64,000 nucleotides of DNA, from positions 186,001 to 250,000 of the forward strand of contig NZ_JANTYU010000006.1 in NCBI RefSeq assembly GCF_024806835.1. The letters are read 5' to 3'. The notes beneath the pieces were generated by a model. It was not told where the DNA came from and did not search any database. It worked only from the letters and a program-made list of their open reading frames with translations. Below, one piece after another: positions 25,690-34,758 of the stretch. Source of the DNA: Xanthomonas sp. 3793 (lineage in GTDB: Bacteria > Pseudomonadota > Gammaproteobacteria > Xanthomonadales > Xanthomonadaceae). Numbering within the stretch: position 1 is the stretch's first letter; each line of letters starts with the position of its first letter. The position numbers and the translations under genes were made by a program.

Positions 25690-26907
25690 ATGCGGCCGCA
25701 CGTTGAGGCGCACTGCGCCGTGACGGTCGAGAGCGCTTGTGCGGCGTGGTCCCCCGCATTCGGCTACGTGCTTTCGCTGTGGCGACACCACGAGGGTGCG
25801 GCTGCAGGACGGCCACTGCCGGCCGCACCGTCAGATGCGGTCGCGTTCGAACGCGCGCTTGCACAGCACCGAATGGCGTTGGCCTTGCCTGCTGCCGACA
25901 CCCTGGCGTCAAATGTTTCTGTTGCAGTGCGCGATCGGTTGCGGCGGCGGCAGCAGCGCATGCTGCTGCAGTCGCTGCAACAGACTGCTGCCATCCGTGA
26001 GATGGTCGCGGCGCTGCAGCAGGCGGGCATCCGCTGCTGCCTGCTCAAGGGTCTGGGATATGCGGCGCACTTCGGTCAACTGCACCGCCGCGAGGCATGC
26101 GATATCGATCTGCTGATCGAGCCGCATGCCACCCAGGACGCGCTCTCTGCGCTGAGCGTCCTGGGCTACGCACTGCAACCGGAGGCCGCGCTCGATCCGG
26201 TGGAGTACTGCCGTCACAACCATGCCTTGCCATTGCACCACCACGCGACCGGCGTGGTGCTGGAACTGCATCTGCGGCTGGCTAACCACGAGCGCCAGTT
26301 TCCGCTCAGTCAACAGGTCTGGCGCGATCATCTCAGCACTGTCGTGGTGGCCGGGATGCAGGTACCCACGCTGTCGCCGACAGCGGCCGTGGTCTATGCC
26401 GCCTTCCACGGCACCAAGCACCACTGGCACCGCGCATTCTGGCTGGTGGACATGGCGCAGGCGCTGCGCAGCGCGCAAGTGGACTGGGATGCGGTCCTCG
26501 CGTTGGCACGTCGGCTTGGCGTGGAACGACAGCTGGCGCTGAGTGCGTTGCTGGCAGAAGCGAGCCTGGGTGTCGCTCTACCGGCCGCGCTACAGCGGCA
26601 GCCTGCGTTGCTGCAAAAGGCCCGGCCGGCCGCCGCCGCGCTGCTGCCGTGCATGGATGCGCTCGGATCCGACCGCGGTGCGGATCTGGCGGTACGGCTG
26701 GGATTGTTTGCTTACGTCAGACACTTGCTATCGCTGCAATCGACCTGGCGCGGCCGTGTGCAACTGCTACCCATCCTGCTCGCTCCGACCGACATGGATC
26801 GCCAGGCCGTGCCGTTGCCCGGCGCATTGCATTGGGCCTACGTGGGCGTGCGCATCATCCGGTTGGCCAGGCAGCATCTGCTCAAACGCAGGCACCTGCA
26901 GACCTAG
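25690..26907 (+). CDS. nucleotidyltransferase-fold protein (NTP_transf_5 type)
   Basis: 405 aa. The motif CCLLKGLGYAAHFGQL then EACDIDLLIEP provides the nucleotidyltransferase D-x-D pair, in the pattern of PF14907 proteins. Homologues accompany lasso kinases. In pseudomycoidin's cluster such a protein is reported to add hexose units to the phosphorylated peptide. Here a similar role on a phosphorylated C-terminal Ser is possible but inferred. It is divergent from the collar operon and followed by about 265 bp without a gene. No signal peptide is evident. Confidence 0.8.
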   Translation: MRPHVEAHCAVTVESACAAWSPAFGYVLSLWRHHEGAAAGRPLPAAPSDAVAFERALAQHRMALALPAADTLASNVSVAVRDRLRRRQQRMLLQSLQQTAAIREMVAALQQAGIRCCLLKGLGYAAHFGQLHRREACDIDLLIEPHATQDALSALSVLGYALQPEAALDPVEYCRHNHALPLHHHATGVVLELHLRLANHERQFPLSQQVWRDHLSTVVVAGMQVPTLSPTAAVVYAAFHGTKHHWHRAFWLVDMAQALRSAQVDWDAVLALARRLGVERQLALSALLAEASLGVALPAALQRQPALLQKARPAAAALLPCMDALGSDRGADLAVRLGLFAYVRHLLSLQSTWRGRVQLLPILLAPTDMDRQAVPLPGALHWAYVGVRIIRLARQHLLKRRHLQT

Positions 26908-27172
26908 CGCGCCGGTTTCAACACGGCTCCAGCGGCCTGGTGTGCGGCATTGAACAACGGCAATCGTTACGTGCGGTGTCCGGAAGCTGCCCCAGGGCAG
27001 ACGAGCATCCTCGATACAAATCGGCAGCATGGTGGGACGAATTTGCAGCGCTTCGGGCAAGTGCGGGCAGATGAGTGCCCGTGGCTGCCGCATGCGGCCA
27101 GCAACGTCCACGTGTTTCGGTACTGCCCTCAGCATTCGCCTAGTGCCAGCGTTGGCGTCTCCCTGCTGGCCC

Positions 27173-30100
27173 TCAAGGCACTGCCGGATCTGCATCCTCC
27201 ACATAGCCCTTACGCAGCTTTTCAGCCGTCAGTTTGTCCATCTCGCGGGTCGCGCGTTCGACGGTATCGAAGGCTTTGAGTGTCGTCTGGCCGGTGGTGC
27301 CGATCCGGCCGAAGGACACGCTCAGCTCCGTACCGTTACGCGCCACGCGCCAGAACTTGCGAGAGCTGCCCTGCTCGAAACGCAGGCTGCGCAGCGCATC
27401 GGCCATCGGGGGCTGCGATGGCGCCGACGTCGCCGGTTGCGTCGGCGTCGGCAGGGGCGCCGGGCTGTCGGTCGGGGCGATCGGCAGCGATGCCTGCAGC
27501 ATGTCATCCAGGGCCAGATCCAGCTCGGCGTCTTCCTCGATGTTCTCGCCAGCCAGCGCCGTTTCGATCCGTAGCAGCACGCCATCGGGTGCGCGCAACC
27601 AATCACGTCCGGGGACATCGATGACGTTCCAGCCAAAGCGCCGCAGCACGCCGGGGCGAAACACGTAACGCTCGCGCGTGTCGGCGACGGCCTGGTCGGG
27701 TGCATCGAGCAGGATCGCCAGCCGGTAGTCGCCGGTGCTGCGGTCGACGATGGCCAGGTCGCAGCGGAACTGGGAGCGCCCGACGCACTCGTGCACCAGG
27801 TGGCCGTGCTCGCGCAATGCACGGGCGAGCGCGCTGCGTACCGCATCGGCGCTGGCCGGCCGCACGAAGGCCTCGCGCGCACCGGCATTGAGTGTGCCCA
27901 GGACGTGCTGGGCGCGGCCATGGTCGCCGATGGCGCTGGCCTGGGCAAAGCGCAAGAACGCCTGCAGCGCGGCGGCGCCGTCGTTGTGCACGTTGGTGAT
28001 CGCTTCGGCCTGGATGCTGGACACCACTGCCATGCGATGACGTGCGCGGCTGAAGATCACGTTCAACCGCTTCTCGCCGCCGCGCTGGTTGATCGGGCCG
28101 AAGTTCATCAGCATGCGGCCGTCCGGTCCAGGCGCGTAGCAGATGCTGAGCAGGATCACGTCGCGCTCGTCGCCCTGCACGTTCTCCAGGTTCTTGACGA
28201 ACAGTCCGTTGAACTGATCATCGTCCTCGCGCACGTACTCGCGGTCCAGGCGCAGCGCAAAGTCCGCATCCTCGGCGGCCAGGATCTCCAGTGCGCTTTC
28301 GATCTCGCCCTGCTGCGCCTCGGAGAAGGCGACGATACCCATGCTCAGGCCGGTCTCCCGGCGCAGTAGCTCGCGGACCGTCAGGGCGATGTAGCGTGCC
28401 TCGGCCGCGTTGCGCCGGCCGATGTACACGCCATCGTCCAGGCGATGGAAGCTCACCGCACGCGCCAGCACCGCATCGGCACCGGCAATGCCGGCATCGG
28501 GCCGATCCGAGCGCAGCGTGGCCGGTTGTTCGTCGGCAGGTTCGATCCGTCGGTCCGGAATGGTCACCAGCCGGCCGTCGTAGAACGCCGCGTTGGAAAA
28601 ACTGATCAACGCCTCGTGGCGACTGCGGTAATGCCACGCCAGCAGGGTTGCCGGCAGATTGCGGGCGGCCTGATTGAGCAGGCTGTCGGCATCGAGATTG
28701 ATGGCGATGCGCTCGCCGTCGTCTTCGACCACCAATGCGTCGGTGCCATCGCCGGCGCTCGAGAAGAAGCTGGTCGGCGGCAACTGCATCTCGTCGCCGA
28801 CCACCACGATCTGGCGCGCGCGACTCAGCGCCGGGACGGCTTCCTCGGTGGGGATCTGGCTGGCCTCGTCGAAAATCACCACGTCGAACAGGTCCGGCGA
28901 CAGCGGAAGCGTGTCCGAGACCGACAGTGGGCTCATCAGCCAGATCGGCTTGAGGTCGTTGATCACCATGCCGGTCTCGTCATCGGACAGGTCACGGATG
29001 GAGCGGTGACGCATGCTCTTGGCAAATTCATGCTCCAGCTCGCGGCGGCCGGTGGCATAGAGCTTCTTGAACGCCTTGCCGACCTGGTCGAGCTGGCTGG
29101 CAGACAGCGACGACTGCCGCACGTGCTCGGCAAAGCGCTGGTGCTGGGTCGCCTGGATCACCTGCGAATTCAGCGCCAGCAGGCGCGCCTGGCCCTGGGC
29201 CACCGTGGCCGCCGCGCGGGCCAGCATGGCCCCGTCGAACCCTGCCAGCGCCGGTGTGGCGGCTTCCAGCCGCCGCCAGGCCGCATGCGCGACGATTGCA
29301 TCCATGCCTGCAGGCGCTGCAGCGACATTGCGCATCACAAAGGCGCTGCCCGCATCCGCGGCATGCACGCTGCGCAGCAGCGGCAACAGGTCGGCCAGCT
29401 CGTCCAGGCATTCGCGCAGGTCGCGCAGATACTCGGAAATACTCTCAAGACTGGCTTCGCGCGGAAGCTCCAGGTGCTCCTCGATGCGGCTGGCCAGCCG
29501 CTCCAGCGGGCCGCGCGCGTCGGCGTCGGCACGGGCGAGGGCAAGCGGTGCGATGGCCGCGCGCAGATGCGCCACCAGCGTGCGGGTCGCGGCTGAGGCG
29601 CCCAGACGTTCACGTAACTGGGCCACTGCATCGATCAGGTCCTGCAGCCGCGCCACACCGTAGCGGGCCTGCCCGGCGGCCTGCTCGGTCTGGACCGCGG
29701 CAGCCGCGGTCTGCTCGGCCACCAGCGCGCGCAGCACCGCCGTGTAACCAGGGTGCACGGCATGGCGGCCGAAATCGTAGCGACGAACGAGCTCGCCACG
29801 CAGCCGCCACCATGCCGGCTTCACCCAGCGCAGCACGGAGCCTTCCAGTTGCTCCACCAGCGCCAGCGCCGCCCGGGCATCGGCCGGGTCGAGCCGGTCC
29901 CGCCAGTGTGCGGTGGCCTGCTGCGCGGTGTTCAGCACGGCGGTCTTCTGGTCGAGCGCCGCACGCAGGGTCCGCAAGTCGCTCGCAGCCGGCGAGTCGT
30001 CGTCGAGCAGGTCCAGATGTGCGGCCAGGCCCTGGGTGACCAGCCACTGCGCCTGATCGGCGAACGCGCGTGCCTGGGCCAGCGACATGTCCGCGTCGAG

Positions 30101-32695
30101 CAGGCTGGAGCCACTTTCCAGCAACGGGTCCAGCTGCGCCAGCAGTGCCTCGCTGTCGTCCAGCAGCTGGGTTATCCGTGCATGCGCACGCGGATCGGCC
30201 AGCACGTCGGCGTGCAGTCGACCCAAGGGATGCTCGGCCAGGCCCTGCACGCCAAAGCGTGTTTGCATCTGCGCGTGGATGCGTGCGGCCAACGCGCGAT
30301 GACGCTCCCACACGGCCAGATCCGGTAGCCGTTCCCAGGCCTGGCCATCCAGCGCGGGCGCGGCCGGTAGCTCAATCAGCTGCCGCACCAGCTGACGTGC
30401 GGTGGTGCCGATCGCCTCCGGTATCCGGCTCATGGCCTGCTCGAAGACATCGATGCGTTGCTGGCTGCCATCGATCAGCTCCACCAGCCGGTCGCGTTGG
30501 GCCATCAGCGCCTCGCGGCCATGCGCCTGGGCGATCCAGCGCGCGTAGCCTTCGCCCAGCTCGGCGATGAAAGCCTTCTTGTCGGTCTGGGAATCGTGGA
30601 TCAGGCAGCACAGCGGATCCAGTCCGCTCTGCTTGAGGCGATGGAACACCACATCCAGCGCCGCACGCTTCTCGCAGACGAACAGCACGCGCTTGCCCTC
30701 GCCGGCGTAGTCGGCGATCAGGTTGGTGATGGTCTGCGATTTACCGGTGCCCGGCGGGCCCTGGATGATGAAGCTGTGCCGGGTACGCGCCAGCGCGACG
30801 GCAGCGTTCTGGGTCGCATCGGCATCCACCACGTTCCATTGCGCGCGCGTCGGCAGCGGCGCGGCGGCTGCGGGGTCGGCAGCGCGTGGCTCGATCGAGA
30901 ACACCCGGTCGAAGGCCGGATTGGCGTCGGGGGCGTCGATCAACTGCGCGTAGTCGCGCACCAGCGACATCTTCTTGTAGTTGAAGTTCGCCAGGCTGAC
31001 CTGGGTCAGATCCAGGTCCCAGGCGTAGCGATGGCCTTCGGACTCGCCCAGTGCGTAGCCCACGCGGTCGGCGACCTCCTCGACCGGGGCGGCCATGCGT
31101 GCGTGACGCGGCCCTGCCACCGGCGCGGCACCGGCCTCGAACCGCTGTGGCAGCGGGCTGGGCACCACCCGCTGTTCGTACAGCGCGCGGCCCAACGGGC
31201 GGTAGTTGTCGGGCGCGTAGCTGTAGTCGGGCAGCCCGCTCGTCGTGGCGGCCGTGCGCGCCAGCGAACGCCGGCGCTGAAACTGCTGCAGGCGCTGCAG
31301 CGCCTTCTGCCGCACCAGACGGATCTGCGGCTTGTCGACCAGGCGCAGTTCCACCGACGGTTCGCTGCGACGGATCTGCGCCAGCAGGTCGGCGTGGATC
31401 TCGGCCAACGAGGTCTTCTGCAGATCCACCTTTTCCGGCAAGCGGATGTCGTAGAGCTGGCGCAACTGGTGGCGCAGGACCGGATTGAACTCGGCCTCGT
31501 CGTCTTCGGCCTGCAGCACATAGCGGTCGCGCACGCCCTTGCGCTTGGTCAGCTCCACCGGCAGCCAGAGCAGGGGCGTCACGATCCGTTCCTCAGGGTC
31601 TTCCTTGAGGTTATGCCAACGCAGGAAGGCCGCCACCAGCCGCAGCGTACCGAAACCGTACTCGGCGCGGTCGCGGCGCGTGTCCTGGATCAGCTTGTCC
31701 AAGGCCACCGGCAGATAGGGCTGGTCGTCGAACCGTAGCCAGCGTTGCAGATCGACCGCGCGCCCGCTGACCAGATCGTTGGCGAACGGCCCGCTCCAGG
31801 TGCAGATGTGGTCGGGCTGGATACTCTCCACCTGCAGCATCAACGGCACGCTCGACACGGTCAGGTTGACGCTGCTGGCGGTTGGCTTGAAGTAGAGCAG
31901 CCGATTGCGGCGCGACAGGTCGAACAGGCGATCGCGTAGATGCGACAGCACCGCCGTACGTCGCGGCACTGCGCCGCTGGCACCGGCCAGCGCACGCTGC
32001 ACATCCAGTACCTCGGGCTGGTCGCGCCAGGTGCGCAGACGTGTGGCCAGGCTGGCCATGTCGGTGGCGCGCTCATGCCGGTTGAGCGCGGTCATCTCCA
32101 CGATCACCGCAGCCACCACCGGGTGCAGCCGCTCGGCGATCACGAAGAGATTGCGCCGATGTGCGGCGAAGCTGCGCACGTCATCCACGTCCCCCAGATC
32201 CAGCCCGCAGGCCAACGCCGCAAGCACCAGGCCCAGCCGGAACACGTCGGTGATTTCGTCGTGATGCCCCAGCTGCAACTCCCAGCTGGCAAACGCCGGC
32301 AGGTACACCGGGCGCTCGATCGGGGCGGCAAGGTCGTCCTGCACCTCCATCAACGCGAGGTCTTCCATGCCGTTCGCGTCGTGCGAGCGCCGCAGCTCGC
32401 CGACGATGTTCAGGGCCGAGGCCGGATGCGGCTGCACCCGGTGGATGGCGCCGATGTCCATCACCGGCGCCTGGCCCTGTGGTTGCGCCAGCTGCAGCCC
32501 ACCTTCCTGACCCAGCAAGATGCTGCGTGTGTCCAGTGCGGCGACCTTGCCGTGCGCATGCAGGTCGGCCACCTGCTGGAACAGCGGCAGCACCATCAAC
32601 ACCACATCGTCGGTGGAAAACGCGGCACCAGCCTGCGCCTGGATCACCGTTGCGAAGCTGCCGCCCGGCACCGCCGGCGTGTCCGATGCGCTCAT
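27173..32695 (-). CDS. DUF4011 / SF1 helicase / Vsr-like / WGR multidomain protein
   Basis: 1840 aa from ATG 32695, chosen because it overlaps the M48 stop as ATGA. Residues about 30-225 look like a protein-kinase C-lobe: HGKVAALDTRSILL resembles the catalytic loop and ITDVFRLGLVLAALACG the F-helix. The N-lobe and its ATP-binding residues are missing. DUF4011 follows (RDRLFDLSRRNRLLYF at 254-269), then the helicase with Walker A GPPGTGKS (646-653) and motif II VIFDEASQIP. Next is a Vsr/MTES_1575-like region (CDLAIVDRSTGDYRLAILLD) whose usual catalytic Glu position is Leu, and finally a C-terminal WGR domain. Likely nucleic-acid defence or repair. Confidence 0.85.
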   Translation of the reverse strand: MSASDTPAVPGGSFATVIQAQAGAAFSTDDVVLMVLPLFQQVADLHAHGKVAALDTRSILLGQEGGLQLAQPQGQAPVMDIGAIHRVQPHPASALNIVGELRRSHDANGMEDLALMEVQDDLAAPIERPVYLPAFASWELQLGHHDEITDVFRLGLVLAALACGLDLGDVDDVRSFAAHRRNLFVIAERLHPVVAAVIVEMTALNRHERATDMASLATRLRTWRDQPEVLDVQRALAGASGAVPRRTAVLSHLRDRLFDLSRRNRLLYFKPTASSVNLTVSSVPLMLQVESIQPDHICTWSGPFANDLVSGRAVDLQRWLRFDDQPYLPVALDKLIQDTRRDRAEYGFGTLRLVAAFLRWHNLKEDPEERIVTPLLWLPVELTKRKGVRDRYVLQAEDDEAEFNPVLRHQLRQLYDIRLPEKVDLQKTSLAEIHADLLAQIRRSEPSVELRLVDKPQIRLVRQKALQRLQQFQRRRSLARTAATTSGLPDYSYAPDNYRPLGRALYEQRVVPSPLPQRFEAGAAPVAGPRHARMAAPVEEVADRVGYALGESEGHRYAWDLDLTQVSLANFNYKKMSLVRDYAQLIDAPDANPAFDRVFSIEPRAADPAAAAPLPTRAQWNVVDADATQNAAVALARTRHSFIIQGPPGTGKSQTITNLIADYAGEGKRVLFVCEKRAALDVVFHRLKQSGLDPLCCLIHDSQTDKKAFIAELGEGYARWIAQAHGREALMAQRDRLVELIDGSQQRIDVFEQAMSRIPEAIGTTARQLVRQLIELPAAPALDGQAWERLPDLAVWERHRALAARIHAQMQTRFGVQGLAEHPLGRLHADVLADPRAHARITQLLDDSEALLAQLDPLLESGSSLLDADMSLAQARAFADQAQWLVTQGLAAHLDLLDDDSPAASDLRTLRAALDQKTAVLNTAQQATAHWRDRLDPADARAALALVEQLEGSVLRWVKPAWWRLRGELVRRYDFGRHAVHPGYTAVLRALVAEQTAAAAVQTEQAAGQARYGVARLQDLIDAVAQLRERLGASAATRTLVAHLRAAIAPLALARADADARGPLERLASRIEEHLELPREASLESISEYLRDLRECLDELADLLPLLRSVHAADAGSAFVMRNVAAAPAGMDAIVAHAAWRRLEAATPALAGFDGAMLARAAATVAQGQARLLALNSQVIQATQHQRFAEHVRQSSLSASQLDQVGKAFKKLYATGRRELEHEFAKSMRHRSIRDLSDDETGMVINDLKPIWLMSPLSVSDTLPLSPDLFDVVIFDEASQIPTEEAVPALSRARQIVVVGDEMQLPPTSFFSSAGDGTDALVVEDDGERIAINLDADSLLNQAARNLPATLLAWHYRSRHEALISFSNAAFYDGRLVTIPDRRIEPADEQPATLRSDRPDAGIAGADAVLARAVSFHRLDDGVYIGRRNAAEARYIALTVRELLRRETGLSMGIVAFSEAQQGEIESALEILAAEDADFALRLDREYVREDDDQFNGLFVKNLENVQGDERDVILLSICYAPGPDGRMLMNFGPINQRGGEKRLNVIFSRARHRMAVVSSIQAEAITNVHNDGAAALQAFLRFAQASAIGDHGRAQHVLGTLNAGAREAFVRPASADAVRSALARALREHGHLVHECVGRSQFRCDLAIVDRSTGDYRLAILLDAPDQAVADTRERYVFRPGVLRRFGWNVIDVPGRDWLRAPDGVLLRIETALAGENIEEDAELDLALDDMLQASLPIAPTDSPAPLPTPTQPATSAPSQPPMADALRSLRFEQGSSRKFWRVARNGTELSVSFGRIGTTGQTTLKAFDTVERATREMDKLTAEKLRKGYVEDADPAVP

Positions 32696-33879
32696 GCCTG
32701 CACCTCCCAGACCTGCTTGCGCAGCCTGTCGATCTCGCGCTTGCCCATCCCGGCGTCGCGTTTGAGCTGCGCCAGCAGTTGCGCTTCGCTGTCCAGCACC
32801 CGCGCCACCACCATGGCGCGTTGCAGGGCCAACTCGCGCAGCTCGGAATCGACCAGTGCCAGGTCCAGCATCAGCGCGTTGAAATACCCACGCACGTCGT
32901 CGGCGGCCTGCAGGCTTTCGAACTGGTCGGGCGGCGCGACCGGCTCGTCGGCCACCCAGTCGGCAAACAGCATGCGCACCTGGGTGGCCACCGCGTCGCT
33001 GCGCAGCTGCGCACTCTCCAGGAACCAGTTGACGAACGCGCGCGTCATCGTCTGCAGCTGGACCTGTCGTGGCAGATCCAGCGTGGCCAGACGCAGGACG
33101 CCGCGCAGCTTGCGATCGGTCCACGCGTCCAGCATCGCATCGTCCTGCCACCACAACTCCAGCGCCCGTGCACGGACGAAGGTCTCTGGATGGGTGGTGC
33201 CGGCGCTGATGTCCTCCAGCGCACCCTCCAGCTCGGTGGCCTGGCGCAGGTAGGCTGCCGGGTCCGGATTGCCGATGCCGGTCTGCACCTTGACCAGCGT
33301 GCTGATCGCAGTTGCCAACGCATCGGCTGCGAGCGCCGCACCGCGATCGGCGAACAGTTCGGTATGCAGGCCATAACTCCGTGCGGTTTGCCGGTGGCTA
33401 TCGCTGGCCCCATGGGCGCCGAGCGCATCTTGCAGGATGCGCTCGGCGCACAGGAACGCCCCGCCCTCCAGCGACCACAGCAGGTAATGGGCCAGTTCAT
33501 GACCGAACAGCGCCAGTTGCTCGTGCGCAGACAGGCGTTCAAGCACCGGACCTTCGAGCACGATATGCACTTCGCCTGGCACATAGACCAGCGCCGCGTT
33601 CATCGCCTGACCGCCGGACTGATACAGCGTGGCGGCTGCACTGATCCCCAGCCGCTGCATGGCCAGCGTCAGCGCCGCATGCACCTCCGGATGCGCTTCG
33701 GGTTCGAGCCGATACGTGTCGCGCAGCAGATGGGTGCGGACCTGTGCCAGATGCGCATCGCGGACCTGTTGCGACCCGGCCCACGCCCAGACCTCAGGCT
33801 CGTGCTGCTTCAGGTAGTCGACCACGTCACGCTGATACGGCAAGGGCATCAATGCTCTGCTCGTCGTCTCAAGGTCCAT
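32692..33879 (-). CDS. M48-like metallopeptidase
   Basis: 395 aa. HELAH at residues 127-131 is the zinc-binding HExxH motif, in the context LALFGHELAHYLLWSLEGG. A second-helix Glu in HTELFADRGAA, about 48 residues on, would supply the third ligand with the family's E-x-x-x-D pattern. No transmembrane segments or signal peptide are evident, unlike membrane HtpX-type members, so it is probably soluble and cytoplasmic. The C-terminal half is helical. It is translationally coupled to the large helicase, so it most likely works with it as a two-gene unit, for instance as a regulator or effector. That is inferred. Confidence 0.8.
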   Translation of the reverse strand: MDLETTSRALMPLPYQRDVVDYLKQHEPEVWAWAGSQQVRDAHLAQVRTHLLRDTYRLEPEAHPEVHAALTLAMQRLGISAAATLYQSGGQAMNAALVYVPGEVHIVLEGPVLERLSAHEQLALFGHELAHYLLWSLEGGAFLCAERILQDALGAHGASDSHRQTARSYGLHTELFADRGAALAADALATAISTLVKVQTGIGNPDPAAYLRQATELEGALEDISAGTTHPETFVRARALELWWQDDAMLDAWTDRKLRGVLRLATLDLPRQVQLQTMTRAFVNWFLESAQLRSDAVATQVRMLFADWVADEPVAPPDQFESLQAADDVRGYFNALMLDLALVDSELRELALQRAMVVARVLDSEAQLLAQLKRDAGMGKREIDRLRKQVWEVQA

Positions 33880-34308
33880 CCGCCACAGCTCCGTTGGTCA
33901 TACATCAAATGTTACGGAATCTACCGCAGTGGGGGAGGCTGGGTTGCAACCTCCTCCCAACCATCGTCGATGCAAACGTGAGCAAACCGCCGCAGCGCCC
34001 ACGCCAACACCGCTGCAGACGCCAGACATCCAGGGGCGCGTGTGGTTGGCCGAGCCGCCGGTGGCCATGGCGCGACCACGGCATCGACGATGGAGCGCTC
34101 ATTCGATGCAGTGGCCCTTTGCCCCCGACGCCGGCCCTCTGCATCGTCTCCCTCTTCAAACGCGCTCGGCACCGCGCGTGCCCGGAGCGAGCGGCGCGCA
34201 CGGCATTGCGAAGCGGAACCGCAGGCTCGTCGACCCGGCCGACCGAGCGTGCCTGTGCAGCGACACGCGGCCCCATGCCGGACATCCGACCCCCTGCCAT
34301 CCGACCTA
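33880..34308. other. intergenic region without a supported gene
   Basis: Several frames are open here on both strands, but they show no family motif and no good start context. The segment separates the divergent M48 gene and BlaI promoter. I see no terminator or repeat in it. Confidence 0.5.
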
Positions 34309-34353
34309 TTGACGACAGCTGTAGTCAGGCCTACGGTAGCGACATCTGTAGTC
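34309..34353 (+). promoter_or_regulatory. blaI-type promoter with two repressor boxes
   Basis: TTGACG (34309-34314) and TACGGT (34332-34337) are 17 bp apart, predicting a start near 34344. Two copies of a GACAnnTGTAGTC box are present: 34314-34326 (GACAGCTGTAGTC) overlapping the -35, and 34341-34353 (GACATCTGTAGTC) over the start point. The core resembles the TACAnnTGTA of MecI/BlaI operators. The arrangement suits autorepression of the following repressor/sensor pair. Confidence 0.75.
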
Positions 34354-34365
34354 ATGGGGCACCAC

Positions 34366-34755
34366 ATGAGCGCGAAGACCATCGGGGACCAGGAGCTGGC
34401 CCTGCTGCAATACATCGAAGAACAGCGCCACGCCAGCGTGGGCGAAGTGGCGGCCGCGTTCGGTGAGCCGCGCGGGCTGGCCCGCTCGACGGTGCTGACC
34501 ATGATGGAGCGGCTGCGCGCCAAGGGCTTCCTGCGGCGCAAGCAGGTCGATGGCATGTACCGCTACAGCGCCACCGCCGGGCAGGACGACGTGGTGCGCG
34601 GTGCAGTGGGGCAATTCGTGGAAAAGACGCTGCAGGGCTCGGTATCGCCGTTCGTGGCGTGGATGTCGCAGCGCGCCGACGAGGTCAGCGATACCGAACT
34701 GGCCGAACTCGAAGCATTGGTCGCCAAGCTGCAATCGCAGCGCAAGGAGAGCTGA
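34366..34755 (+). CDS. BlaI/MecI/CopY family transcriptional repressor
   Basis: 129 aa from ATG 34366. An in-frame ATG at 34354 would add four residues. A winged-helix DNA-binding region (ELALLQYIEEQRHASVGEVAAAF, then RSTVLTMMERLRAKGFLRR) and a dimerising helical C-terminus are typical of Penicillinase_R proteins. Repressors of this family are inactivated by a partner M56 sensor peptidase, encoded 3 bp downstream. Two operator-like boxes lie in its own promoter. The induced target genes could be the two secreted proteins downstream, but I see no matching box before them. Confidence 0.92.
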   Translation: MSAKTIGDQELALLQYIEEQRHASVGEVAAAFGEPRGLARSTVLTMMERLRAKGFLRRKQVDGMYRYSATAGQDDVVRGAVGQFVEKTLQGSVSPFVAWMSQRADEVSDTELAELEALVAKLQSQRKES

Positions 34756-34758
34756 GTC

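Noticed and set aside
27173-33154. Helicase gene starting at 33154
   Set aside because: That would overlap 460 bp of the M48 gene. The ATGA-coupled start at 32695 fits better.
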